A stretch of DNA of 64,000 nt, from assembly GCF_010731795.1 (NCBI RefSeq), contig NZ_AP022591.1, positions 4,526,001 to 4,590,000 on the forward strand. Reading direction: 5' to 3'. This DNA comes from Mycolicibacterium celeriflavum. Its GTDB lineage: Bacteria > Actinomycetota > Actinomycetes > Mycobacteriales > Mycobacteriaceae. Under the pieces are notes generated by a model. It was not told the origin of the DNA, ran no database searches, and was given only the letters and a program-made list of their open reading frames with translations. Shown here one piece after another: positions 8,932 to 16,916 of this stretch (positions are counted from its first letter, which is position 1; each line of letters begins with the position of its first letter). The position numbers and the translations under genes were made by a program.

Positions 8932-9043
8932 CCACCAACTACAAGTCCCGCAACGACACCCGGCTCCGCAAGCTCCGCCGGGTCGCTGTCGCCTGCCCAC
9001 TCACCTTAGGTATTTTCCGGTCAGTTTCGACGAAAAGCGGGAG

Positions 9044-10261
9044 TTAGCTCAGGCGCTCGATCACCATCGCCATGCCCTGCCCGCCGCCGACACACATCGT
9101 CTCGAGCCCGAACGTCTTGTCGTGCGTCGTCAGGTTGTTCAGCAGCGTGGTGGTGATCCGCGCGCCTGTCATGCCGAACGGATGGCCCAGCGCGATCGCG
9201 CCGCCGGACACGTTCAACCGATCCTCGTCCATGCCCAGCGCCCGCGCCGAACCCAGCACCTGCACGGCGAACGCCTCGTTGATCTCATACAGGTCGATGT
9301 CTCCGATCGTCATCCCGGCGTTCGCGAGCGCCTTCTTCGTCGCCTCGATCGGGCCAAGACCCATGATCTCCGGCGACAGCCCGCTCACCCCCGTCGAGAC
9401 GACGCGCGCCAAGGGGGTCAATCCGAGTTCGCGAGCCTTGGTGTCCGACAGGATCACCAGCGCGGCGGCTCCGTCGTTCAGCGGGCAGGCGTTACCGGCG
9501 GTCACGGTGCCGTTAGGCCGGAAGACCGGCTTGAGTTGGCTGATTTTCTCGTACGTGGTGCCCGCGCGCGGGCCATCGTCCTTGGCCACCGTGGACCCGT
9601 CGGGCAGTGTCACCGGCGTGATCTCGCGTTCGAAGAAGCCGCTGTTGATCGCCTCCTCAGCGCGGTTCTGCGACCGCACGCCCCAGTGGTCCTGGTCCTC
9701 GCGGCTGATCCCGGTGTGCAACGCGACGTTCTCCGCGGTCTGGCCCATCGCGATGTAGACGTCCGGCAGCGCGCCGTCCTCGCGGGGGTCACGCCATTCC
9801 TCGGCGCCGGCCGCGGCCTGATCCGAGCGGCTCATCGCGTCGGCGAACACCGGGTTCTTGCTGTCCGGCCAGCCATCGGCCGTGCCTTTCGGGAAGCGCG
9901 AAACCGTCTCCACCCCAGCGGAAATGAACGCGTGGCCCTCGCCGGCCTTGATCGCGTGGAACGCCATCCGGGTGGTCTGCAGCGACGACGAACAGTAGCG
10001 GTTGACCGTGGTACCCGGCAGGAAGTCGTAGCCGAGTTCGACGGCGACCGCCCTGCCGACGTTGAAGCCGGCCTCGCCTGCGGGCTGGCCGCAGCCCATG
10101 ATCAGGTCGTCGAGCTCGCGCGGGTCGAGCGCGGGCACCTTGTCCAACGCCGCGCGCACCATCTGCGCGGCCAGGTCGTCGGGCCGCATGTCGACCAGCG
10201 AACCCTTTCCGGCGCGCCCGATCGGCGACCGCGCGGTCGCGACAATGACGGCTTCAGGCAT
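9044..10261 (-). CDS. fadA3: Acetyl-CoA acyltransferase (thiolase) FadA3
   Basis: A 405-residue thiolase that cleaves 3-ketoacyl-CoA in beta-oxidation. The nucleophile Cys90 lies in NRYCSSSLQTT; the second half has NEAFAVQ, GGAIALGHPFGMTGAR (catalytic His) and CVGGGQGMAMV (second Cys). The ATG at 10261 follows GGAGACACC on the minus strand and matches the family start (MPEAVIVATARSPIG); the frame is open 15 bases further upstream. The right IS110 copy ends just beyond its stop codon, so the gene is intact but any native terminator may be displaced. Confidence 0.95.
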   Translation of the reverse strand: MPEAVIVATARSPIGRAGKGSLVDMRPDDLAAQMVRAALDKVPALDPRELDDLIMGCGQPAGEAGFNVGRAVAVELGYDFLPGTTVNRYCSSSLQTTRMAFHAIKAGEGHAFISAGVETVSRFPKGTADGWPDSKNPVFADAMSRSDQAAAGAEEWRDPREDGALPDVYIAMGQTAENVALHTGISREDQDHWGVRSQNRAEEAINSGFFEREITPVTLPDGSTVAKDDGPRAGTTYEKISQLKPVFRPNGTVTAGNACPLNDGAAALVILSDTKARELGLTPLARVVSTGVSGLSPEIMGLGPIEATKKALANAGMTIGDIDLYEINEAFAVQVLGSARALGMDEDRLNVSGGAIALGHPFGMTGARITTTLLNNLTTHDKTFGLETMCVGGGQGMAMVIERLS

Positions 10262-10295
10262 GGTGTCTCCTCGCATCGGTGGATATGAGGAAAAC

Positions 10296-11258
10296 CTAGC
10301 TGGCGGGCACGACGATGGGTGCGGGGACCCCAGTCGACCGCCGCCATAGCCTGCTCAACCCGCCGACTCGGGCCAGCAGCGCGAGACCTTCGCCCGGCTG
10401 CGACTGCCACGGCAATTCCGGCGCCGCGCCACCGATCCACTCGCTCAAGGCATTACCCAGCGCGGGCAGCAGTTGGTTGGCGGCCAGCGCGTAGCCCGCA
10501 CCGGACGGGTGAAACATGTCCGGGGAGAACAACGCTTCGGGAGTGGTGCGGAAGTGGGGCGCCAGCAGGTCGGCCAGCGGCACCGGGATCCCGCCCGCGG
10601 ACCGCACCGCGGCCGCCTGGGCCCGAGCCAGCCGCAAGCCCCGACTGCGGGCGACCGAGCGCAACGGCTGTGGGATCGCGGTGATGACGCCGAAGTCCGG
10701 GCAGGTGCCGACCACCACGACGGCACCCGCCGCTCGCAACCGGCGCACCCCCTCGCCGAGTCGGTGCGCCGACGGCCTGATGCCATTGGGACGGGTGATG
10801 TCGTTGGCGCCGATCATGATTACCGCGGCGTCCGGCGGTGGTCCGGCGACGAACATCGCGTCGATCTGGCCCGACAACCCTTTCGACGTCGCCCCGACGA
10901 TCGCCTTGGTGCTCAGCCGGATCCGTCGTCCCGAGATCTCGGCCAGCCCGCGGGCCAGCAGCACCCCGGGCACTTCGTCGGCGGTGGCGGCTCCGTAGCC
11001 GGTCGCGGTGGAGTCGCCGAAGATCATCAGGTGCAGGTCGAAGGGCACGTCCCGATGCCAGCGCTCGACGGGGCCGCCGCCCGGCGCGTACACGCCGTCC
11101 GCGCGCGGCGGGATGTCCCATGCCTGCGGAATGACGCTGCGGGCCTGGTCAGCCTGCCCTACCAGTAGGTTCCGCACCCCGATGTATGCCGAACCGACCG
11201 AACCGAGCGTGGCCGCGGCCGCAAGGGTCATGGTGGTCATCCGTCGCGGTGTGCCCAC
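10296..11258 (-). CDS. SGNH/GDSL-type esterase (Rv1075c-like)
   Basis: A 320-residue protein with an N-terminal hydrophobic segment (about 8–32) that may be an uncleaved anchor or signal peptide. The SGNH blocks are in order: GDSTATGYG with Ser83, MIGANDI at 148–154, and SPDMFHPSG with Asp247 and His250 forming the triad. The equivalent M. tuberculosis protein has been described as a GDSL lipase with Ser80/Asp244/His247, in register with these. The GTG at 11258 is used; ATG at 11240 (MTTMTLAAAA) is an alternative. It is 34 bp upstream of fadA3 on the same strand and likely co-transcribed. Confidence 0.87.
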   Translation of the reverse strand: MGTPRRMTTMTLAAAATLGSVGSAYIGVRNLLVGQADQARSVIPQAWDIPPRADGVYAPGGGPVERWHRDVPFDLHLMIFGDSTATGYGAATADEVPGVLLARGLAEISGRRIRLSTKAIVGATSKGLSGQIDAMFVAGPPPDAAVIMIGANDITRPNGIRPSAHRLGEGVRRLRAAGAVVVVGTCPDFGVITAIPQPLRSVARSRGLRLARAQAAAVRSAGGIPVPLADLLAPHFRTTPEALFSPDMFHPSGAGYALAANQLLPALGNALSEWIGGAAPELPWQSQPGEGLALLARVGGLSRLWRRSTGVPAPIVVPAS

Positions 11259-11362
11259 GGGTAAAAGTTTATGTCCGTTTCCCGGACCACCCGCGTGGCG
11301 AGAAGCGAGGCGGGGTCACATTGCGGTATCAACTCCGGTATCGAATATGACTCGCTGATTGT

Positions 11363-11393
11363 TTGAAGTGAACAGATGGTGTCAAGCTAAGAT
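11363..11393 (+). promoter_or_regulatory. Possible promoter upstream of lipU
   Basis: TTGAAG (11363–11368) and TAAGAT (11388–11393) are spaced 19 bp, slightly long for a SigA promoter, about 60 bp before the lipU start. They lie in the 197-bp divergent gap between the GDSL esterase gene and lipU. Only the motifs support it. Confidence 0.35.
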
Positions 11394-11455
11394 TGCGGGT
11401 CGCGCTCAGAAAATTAGGCGTACTCGGCACTACAACGGCGTAGGGAGTGGTTGTC

Positions 11456-12517
11456 ATGACCGCACCGAGCAAGGTGAGACATGCTCACTATTCGCGGGTA
11501 TCGCCTGGTCAGGCGCGTAAGCCGCGCAAGTTTCCAGTCAGTGACGGCGCGCCCGTCGAGGTCGTCGAAGACGGTCCCAGCCTGGCCGGACGGCTCACGG
11601 CGCTGGCCGCACTGCTAACTGTCCGGCCCACCCTAGCTATCGGAAGCTATGCGCCGAGGCTGCCCTGGCCATGGGGTTTGGTGGATTTCGCCGCACGTAT
11701 CGCACGCCCGGCGCCCGGCACCGTGCGCGCGACGATCTCGCTGTCGGACTGCACCGCGCAGCTTGTCCGGGCGCCCGGTGTGCTGCCCGCCGACGGCAAG
11801 CGCGGTGTCATTCTCTACATGCACGGCGGGGCGTTTCTGACCTGCGGGGTGAACTCGCACGGCCGACTGGTGCAGGCGCTGTCGGGCTACGCCGACTGTC
11901 CGGTGCTGGTGGTCAACTACCGGATGATTCCCAAGCACTCGGTCGGCATGGCGATCGACGACTGCTACGACGCCTACAAATGGCTGCGCCTGAGGGGCTA
12001 CGAGCCCGACCAGATCGTGCTGGCCGGTGATTCGGCAGGTGGTTACCTCGCGCTCGCGCTGGCCGAGCGCCTGCAGCGGGACGGCCTCGAGGGTGAGGTG
12101 CCCGCAGCGATGGTGACGTTGTCGCCGCTCTTCGAGATCGACAACGAGACCAGGGCCAACCACCCGAACATCCGCAGCGACGCGATGTTCCCGCCGCGGG
12201 CGTTCTGTGCGCTCGTCGACTTGGTCAAGGAGGCCGCGGGCAGGCACGTGACCGACGGCACGCCCGAGGAGGTCTACGAGCCGCTCGACCACATCGAACC
12301 CGGGCTGCCCCGCACGCTGATCCACGTGTCGGGGTCAGAGGTGCTGATCAGCGACGCGCGCAAGGCCGCGCGAAGGTTGGCGGCCGCCGGCGTACCGGTC
12401 GAGGTCCGGGTGTGGCCGGGACAGATGCACGTGTTCCAGCTCGCGGCGCCGGCGGTGCCGGAGGCGACCCGCTCGTTGCGTCAGATCGGCGACTACATCA
12501 GAGAGGCCACCTGGTAA
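11456..12517 (+). CDS. lipU: Carboxylesterase LipU (hormone-sensitive lipase family)
   Basis: A 353-residue esterase. The HSL-family oxyanion motif HGGAF (about 123–127) precedes GDSAGGYLALAL with nucleophile Ser193; the acid and base follow in the C-terminal third (WPGQMHVFQ for the His). It hydrolyses short- to medium-chain acyl esters in this family. The ATG at 11456 follows AGGGAG by a normal distance; the GTG at 11447 is in frame but poorly placed. No signal peptide is seen. It ends 41 bp before cbs on the same strand. Confidence 0.9.
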   Translation: MTAPSKVRHAHYSRVSPGQARKPRKFPVSDGAPVEVVEDGPSLAGRLTALAALLTVRPTLAIGSYAPRLPWPWGLVDFAARIARPAPGTVRATISLSDCTAQLVRAPGVLPADGKRGVILYMHGGAFLTCGVNSHGRLVQALSGYADCPVLVVNYRMIPKHSVGMAIDDCYDAYKWLRLRGYEPDQIVLAGDSAGGYLALALAERLQRDGLEGEVPAAMVTLSPLFEIDNETRANHPNIRSDAMFPPRAFCALVDLVKEAAGRHVTDGTPEEVYEPLDHIEPGLPRTLIHVSGSEVLISDARKAARRLAAAGVPVEVRVWPGQMHVFQLAAPAVPEATRSLRQIGDYIREATW

Positions 12518-12558
12518 CCCAGCTGGTAACGGGGAACGCCGCCTGACACGATGGAGTC

Positions 12559-13959
12559 ATGCGGATCGCCCGGCACGTCAGTGAGCTCATTGGCAATACC
12601 CCCCTGGTTCGGCTGAACTCTGTTGTCCCCCAGGGAGCCGGCACGGTCGCGGCGAAGATCGAGTACCTCAACCCCGGGGGCAGCGCCAAGGACCGCATCG
12701 CGATCAAGATGATCGACGCCGCCGAAGCCAGCGGTGAACTCAAGCCCGGCGGCACGATCGTCGAACCGACCTCGGGCAATACCGGGGTGGGGCTGGCTCT
12801 GATCGCCCAACAGCGCGGCTACAAGTGCATCTTCGTGTGCCCCGACAAGGTTGGCGAAGACAAGCGGAACGTGCTGCGCGCCTACGGCGCCGACGTGGTG
12901 GTATGTCCGACAGCGGTGCCACCCGACCATCCCGACAGTTACTACAGCGTGTCCGACCGGCTCGTCGGGGAGATCGACGGCGCGTGGAAACCCGACCAGT
13001 ACTCCAACCCGATGGGCCCCGAGTCGCACTACGAGACCACCGGCCCGGAGATCTGGGCCGACACCGACGGCAAGGTGACCCATTTCGTGGCCGGCGTCGG
13101 CACCGGCGGCACCATCACCGGCGCAGGGCGCTACCTGAAGGAAGTGTCCGGCGGAACAGTCCGGATCGTCGGCGCCGACCCGGAGGGTTCGGTGTACTCC
13201 GGCGGCACCGGCAGGCCGTACCTGGTCGAGGGCGTCGGCGAAGACTTCTGGCCCGGCGCCTACGATCCCTCGGTTCCCGACGAGATCATCGCGGTCTCGG
13301 ATGCCGACTCGTTCGAGATGACGCGGCGACTCGCCCGCGAAGAGGCCTTGCTGGTCGGCGGGTCCTGCGGCATGGCCGTCGTCGCCGCGATCAAGGTGGC
13401 CGAGCAGGCCGGCCCGGACTCGCTGGTGGTCGTGCTGTTGCCGGACGGCGGAAGAGGTTATCTGTCAAAGGTTTTCAACGACGATTGGATGTCCTCGTAC
13501 GGGTTCCTGCGGAGCCGACTGGACGGTTCGGTGGAGGAGTCGACGGTGGGCGAGGTGCTCCGAGGCAAGTCGGGGGCGCTGCCGGACCTGGTGCACACCC
13601 ACCCTTCGGAGACGGTGCGCGATGCTATCGGGATCCTGCGCGAGTACGGCGTCTCGCAGATGCCCGTCGTCGGCGCAGAGCCGCCGGTGATGGCCGGGGA
13701 GGTCGCGGGCAGCGTGTCGGAACGCGAACTGCTGTCCGCGGTGTTCGAGGGGCGGGCGAACCTCGCCGATGCGGTGGCCGAGCACATGAGTCCACCGCTG
13801 CCGCTGATCGGTGCCGGCGAACTGGTCAGCGCTGCGGCGAAGCAGCTGCGCGAATGCGACGCGGTGATGGTCGTCGAAGAGGGCAAGCCGGTCGGCGTAC
13901 TGACTCGCCACGATCTGCTCGGATTCCTCTCCGACGGCAGTAGACGCCGCGTCCGCTAA
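12559..13959 (+). CDS. cbs: Cystathionine beta-synthase
   Basis: A 466-residue PLP enzyme condensing serine with homocysteine to cystathionine (transsulfuration), in the cytosol. The PLP lysine is Lys44 in NPGGSAKDR; the phosphate/asparagine loop is TSGNTGVGLA (about 71–80), and VAGVGTGGTITG is the glycine-rich PLP phosphate loop. A pair of CBS domains occupies about 345–460 (HPSETVRDAIGILREYGVSQMPVV and AEHMSPPLPLIGAGELVSAAAKQL), which in this family bind adenosyl ligands. No haem domain is present. With metB nearby, the window holds the transsulfuration route. Confidence 0.95.
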   Translation: MRIARHVSELIGNTPLVRLNSVVPQGAGTVAAKIEYLNPGGSAKDRIAIKMIDAAEASGELKPGGTIVEPTSGNTGVGLALIAQQRGYKCIFVCPDKVGEDKRNVLRAYGADVVVCPTAVPPDHPDSYYSVSDRLVGEIDGAWKPDQYSNPMGPESHYETTGPEIWADTDGKVTHFVAGVGTGGTITGAGRYLKEVSGGTVRIVGADPEGSVYSGGTGRPYLVEGVGEDFWPGAYDPSVPDEIIAVSDADSFEMTRRLAREEALLVGGSCGMAVVAAIKVAEQAGPDSLVVVLLPDGGRGYLSKVFNDDWMSSYGFLRSRLDGSVEESTVGEVLRGKSGALPDLVHTHPSETVRDAIGILREYGVSQMPVVGAEPPVMAGEVAGSVSERELLSAVFEGRANLADAVAEHMSPPLPLIGAGELVSAAAKQLRECDAVMVVEEGKPVGVLTRHDLLGFLSDGSRRRVR

Positions 13960-14075
13960 CGGTTCGCAGGCGTTTGGTCAGGGGGTCACGTTCCGGTCAG
14001 AACACCCTGCACAAGATCACTTCTCAGGTAGGGTAAGCACGCTCGTTTCAGCTAGGACACAGACTGGAAGCGTTC

Positions 14076-14642
14076 GTGACCGATGCACCGCTACCCCCGG
14101 CGGGTGGCTCTTCGCCACCGCCACAGGGCGGCGCGTCATTCGTTGGCGACGACCCGGCGACGGTGCTACCGACGGAGGCCTACACCGAGTGGTTCACCCG
14201 GGTGGTGGCGTGGCTGGTCGACTACATTCCGATCCTCTGCCTACTGGGGATCGGGTGGGGCGTGCTGCTCGGTACTCAGGAAACGGATTGCCTCACCGAG
14301 GTTTCCGGGTACGGCCTGAGTGAATCCTGCGCGAGGGGGGCGTCCACCGTCGGCCTGCTGACGATCGGCGTCACCTCGATTCTTGTGCTGACCTATGTGA
14401 TCTGGAACTACGGCCACCGCCAGGGCACCACGGGCTCCAGCGTCGGCAAGTCGATCCTGAGATTCAAGGTAGTCAGCGAAAAGACCGGTGAACCAATCGG
14501 TTTCGCGATGTCGATCGTCCGGCAACTGGCCCACATCATCGACGCCGTGATCTGTTATATCGGTTTCTTGTTCCCGTTGTGGGACGCCAAGCGGCAGACG
14601 ATCGCCGATAAAGTCATCGGCACCGTCTGCTTACCGTTGTAG
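14076..14642 (+). CDS. pra: RDD-family membrane protein, Pra-like with shortened proline-rich N-terminus
   Basis: A 188-residue protein. The first 30 residues are only mildly Pro/Gly-rich; the RDD domain follows (about 37–185) with helices near 45–68, 92–112 and 145–170. Conserved blocks are GHRQGTTGSSVGKSILRFKVVSEKTGEPIGF and FLFPLWDAKRQTIADK. The M. tuberculosis proline-rich antigen at this locus has the same RDD domain after a long Pro/Gly repeat. Here that repeat is short and instead heads the next gene. Function in the membrane unknown. A GTG start is used. Confidence 0.88.
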   Translation: MTDAPLPPAGGSSPPPQGGASFVGDDPATVLPTEAYTEWFTRVVAWLVDYIPILCLLGIGWGVLLGTQETDCLTEVSGYGLSESCARGASTVGLLTIGVTSILVLTYVIWNYGHRQGTTGSSVGKSILRFKVVSEKTGEPIGFAMSIVRQLAHIIDAVICYIGFLFPLWDAKRQTIADKVIGTVCLPL

Positions 14643-14662
14643 TAGTCAACCGGGAAGGCCAC

Positions 14663-15658
14663 ATGTCCGATCAACCGCCCCCTCCGCCGGGAAACAACCC
14701 CCCGCCGCCGCCGGGAGGATATCCGCCGCCGCCCCCGCCAGGGGGCTACCCGCCGCCACCCTCGCCGGGCGGTTATCCGCCGCCTCCGCAGCAGGGTGGC
14801 TACCCGCCGCCGCCCGCGGGTGGATACCCGCCACCGCCGACCGGCGCCGGCTACCCGCCGCCGACGGGCGGCTATCCACCGGGCTGGGGTCCGGGTCATG
14901 GTGCAGGGCAGCAGGTCAACGTCGGCGATAGTTTCAACTGGGCGTTCGCCAAGTTCAAGGAGAACCCTGCAGCGCTGATCGTCCCGATGCTGGTCTACGT
15001 CCTGGTCATCGGGATTCTCTCCGCCATCGTCGTCGGCCTCATGTTCGCCACCGCGCCGGACTCGGTGACCACTTACGAGTCCTCTGAATACGGATTCGAG
15101 TACGAGACGAGTTCGTCGCTGGGAGGGACCAGTATCCTGGTCCTCATCGTCGGCTCGCTGGTGGGGTTGGTGGTTATCGCCGCGATCCACTCGGCGTACC
15201 TGGCAGGTGTGCTCGACATCGCGGACGGGCGACGGGTCACGATCGGGTCGTTCTTCAAGCCGCGCAACATCGTCAGCGTCATTCTGGCGACGCTGATCAT
15301 CGGTATCCTGACGGCGATCGGCCAGATTGTCATCATCGGCGGGCTGGTCGTGGGACTCTTCACGGTCTTCGCCATCGTCGCCATCGTCGATCGCAACCTC
15401 TCACCGATCGACGGCATCAAGGCGAGTTTCCAGACGGTGAAGGACAATTTCGTACCCGGCCTTCTCACGTATCTGATGGTTGCGGTCATCACGTTCGTGG
15501 GCGCGCTGCTGTGCGGCATCGGACTGCTGGTTGCCGTCCCGCTGGCCGAGTTGTTCCTGGTGCATGCGTGGCGCAAGCTCAGCGGTGGTCAGGTCGCCGA
15601 GCTCAACCCGCAGCCCCTTCCGCCCGGGCCGCCGCCGCAGACCACTCCGCAGCAGTAG
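14663..15658 (+). CDS. Proline/glycine-rich multi-pass membrane protein (Rv2560-like)
   Basis: A 331-residue protein. Residues 1–88 are tandem GGYPPPP-type repeats, giving a highly repetitive, GC-rich coding stretch (14663–14925). The remainder holds a QQVNVGDSFNWAFAKFKENP amphipathic segment and about five or six hydrophobic helices, ending in a second Pro-rich tail (PQPLPPGPPPQTTPQQ). The layout resembles M. tuberculosis Rv2560, a proline- and glycine-rich transmembrane protein of unknown role. It starts 20 bp after the Pra-like gene and is probably co-transcribed. The repeat tract is a candidate for length variation. Confidence 0.82.
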   Translation: MSDQPPPPPGNNPPPPPGGYPPPPPPGGYPPPPSPGGYPPPPQQGGYPPPPAGGYPPPPTGAGYPPPTGGYPPGWGPGHGAGQQVNVGDSFNWAFAKFKENPAALIVPMLVYVLVIGILSAIVVGLMFATAPDSVTTYESSEYGFEYETSSSLGGTSILVLIVGSLVGLVVIAAIHSAYLAGVLDIADGRRVTIGSFFKPRNIVSVILATLIIGILTAIGQIVIIGGLVVGLFTVFAIVAIVDRNLSPIDGIKASFQTVKDNFVPGLLTYLMVAVITFVGALLCGIGLLVAVPLAELFLVHAWRKLSGGQVAELNPQPLPPGPPPQTTPQQ

Positions 15659-15679
15659 TCACCGGGTTCGCAACCAGGC

Positions 15680-16864
15680 TCACCGGAAGGCGCTGACACC
15701 GGTCAGCGCCTCTCCGATAACCATCTGGTGCACCTCCGAGGTGCCCTCGTAGGTCAACACCGACTCCAAGTTGTTGGCATGCCGGATCACCGGATACTCC
15801 AACGTGATCCCGTTGGCGCCCAACAGTGTTCGGCACTGACGGGCGATCTGGATCGCTTCCCGGACGTTGTTGAGCTTGCCGAGGCTCACCTGTTCGGGTC
15901 GGATTCTGCCTTCGTCCTTCAGCCGGCCCAGGTGAAGGGCCAGCAACTGCGCCTTGCCGAGTTCGACTGCCATGTCGGCGATCTTGGCCTGGGTCAGCTG
16001 GTAGGCAGCCAGCGGTTTGTCGAACACTTCGCGGCTACCGACGTAATCCAGCGCGGTCTGCAGACAGTCCCTGGCCGCGCCGACGCTGCCGAACACGATG
16101 CCGAACCGCGCTTCCGAAAGGCAGCTCAGCGGACCCGACAACCCGCGTGCCTCGGGCAGTTTCGCGTCGGCGGGCAGCCGGACGTCGTCCAGGTGAAGTT
16201 CCGAGGTGACCGAGGCCCGCAGCGACAACTTGTGTGTCATGTCGGTGGCAGAGAAGCCGGACGTGCCGGCGGGCACCAGAAATCCGATGATCCCCTCGCC
16301 GGAATTTTCGTGGCTGCGGGCCCACACGACCGCCACGTCGGCGACCGAGCCGTTGGTGATCCACATCTTCGATCCGTTGAGGATCCAGTCCGTGCCGTCC
16401 CGCTTTGCGGTCGTGCGCATTCCCGCGGGGTTCGACCCGAAGTCGGGCTCGGTCAATCCGAAGCATCCGATGGCCTCGCCGGTCGCCATCGCCGGCAGCC
16501 ACTGGTTGCGCTGCTCCTCGCTGCCCCAGCGGTGGATGGCGAACATCGCCAACGAGCCCTGCACCGACACGAGGCTGCGCAGACCACTGTCGACGGCCTC
16601 GAGCTCTTGGCAGACCAGGCCGTACGCCGTCGCCGTCGAGCCGCCGCAGCCGTACCCCTTCAGGTGCATACCCAGCAGCCCGAGCTCACCGAAATCCGAG
16701 GCCAGCTCGCGGACCGGTACCTGACCGGTCTCGAACCACTCTGCGATGTAGGGCCGGAGCCGTTGTTCGCCGAAGCGGCGCACCGTTTGGCGCAACTCGA
16801 CGTCCTCGGGCGACAGGTATGAATCCAACTCGAGCAGATCGTCGAGGCGGGTAACGGGGCTCAT
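15680..16864 (-). CDS. Acyl-CoA dehydrogenase, glutaryl-CoA dehydrogenase-like
   Basis: A 394-residue FAD enzyme. Family blocks in order: CFGLTEPDFGSNPAGM (about 134–149), WITNGSVADVAVVWAR, then KPLAAYQLTQAKIADM and LLGANGITLEYPVIRHANNLESVLTYEGTSEVHQMVIG with the catalytic Glu in YEGT. This set, and the length, match the glutaryl-CoA dehydrogenase subgroup (FadE7-like), which oxidises and decarboxylates glutaryl-CoA in lysine or tryptophan breakdown. The assignment to that substrate is inferred from overall similarity. It converges with the upstream plus-strand gene, 21 bp away. Confidence 0.86.
   Translation of the reverse strand: MSPVTRLDDLLELDSYLSPEDVELRQTVRRFGEQRLRPYIAEWFETGQVPVRELASDFGELGLLGMHLKGYGCGGSTATAYGLVCQELEAVDSGLRSLVSVQGSLAMFAIHRWGSEEQRNQWLPAMATGEAIGCFGLTEPDFGSNPAGMRTTAKRDGTDWILNGSKMWITNGSVADVAVVWARSHENSGEGIIGFLVPAGTSGFSATDMTHKLSLRASVTSELHLDDVRLPADAKLPEARGLSGPLSCLSEARFGIVFGSVGAARDCLQTALDYVGSREVFDKPLAAYQLTQAKIADMAVELGKAQLLALHLGRLKDEGRIRPEQVSLGKLNNVREAIQIARQCRTLLGANGITLEYPVIRHANNLESVLTYEGTSEVHQMVIGEALTGVSAFR
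15689..15710 (+). terminator. Hairpin at the convergent 3' ends
   Basis: GGCGCTGAC and GTCAGCGCC form a perfect 9-bp stem with a 4-nt loop, inside the last codons of the acyl-CoA dehydrogenase gene and 30 bp after the proline-rich protein's stop. It could end plus-strand transcription; there is no T-run. Confidence 0.45.
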
Positions 16865-16916
16865 GGTCCATGTCTACACCGGCCCGTGCGTACCCCCGGC
16901 GTCGCTAGGCTGAGCG

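Larger units (their letters stand above)
7215..9024 (+). mobile_element. IS110-family insertion sequence, right copy
   Basis: A 1.81-kb element with one transposase gene, a non-coding leader of about 236 bp and about 90 bp after the gene. Its ends are defined by comparison with the left copy: the left end follows GTGTGCAG at 7207–7214 and the right end is CCGGTCAG at 9017–9024, with CAG present at both junctions as the likely core. It has no terminal inverted repeats and no target duplication beyond the core, both typical of IS110. It ends 19 bp before the fadA3 stop codon. Confidence 0.9.

Noticed and set aside
8648-10288. 546-residue plus-strand frame across the IS110 end and fadA3
   Set aside because: It runs antisense through fadA3 and out of frame in the transposase; it is not a fusion gene.
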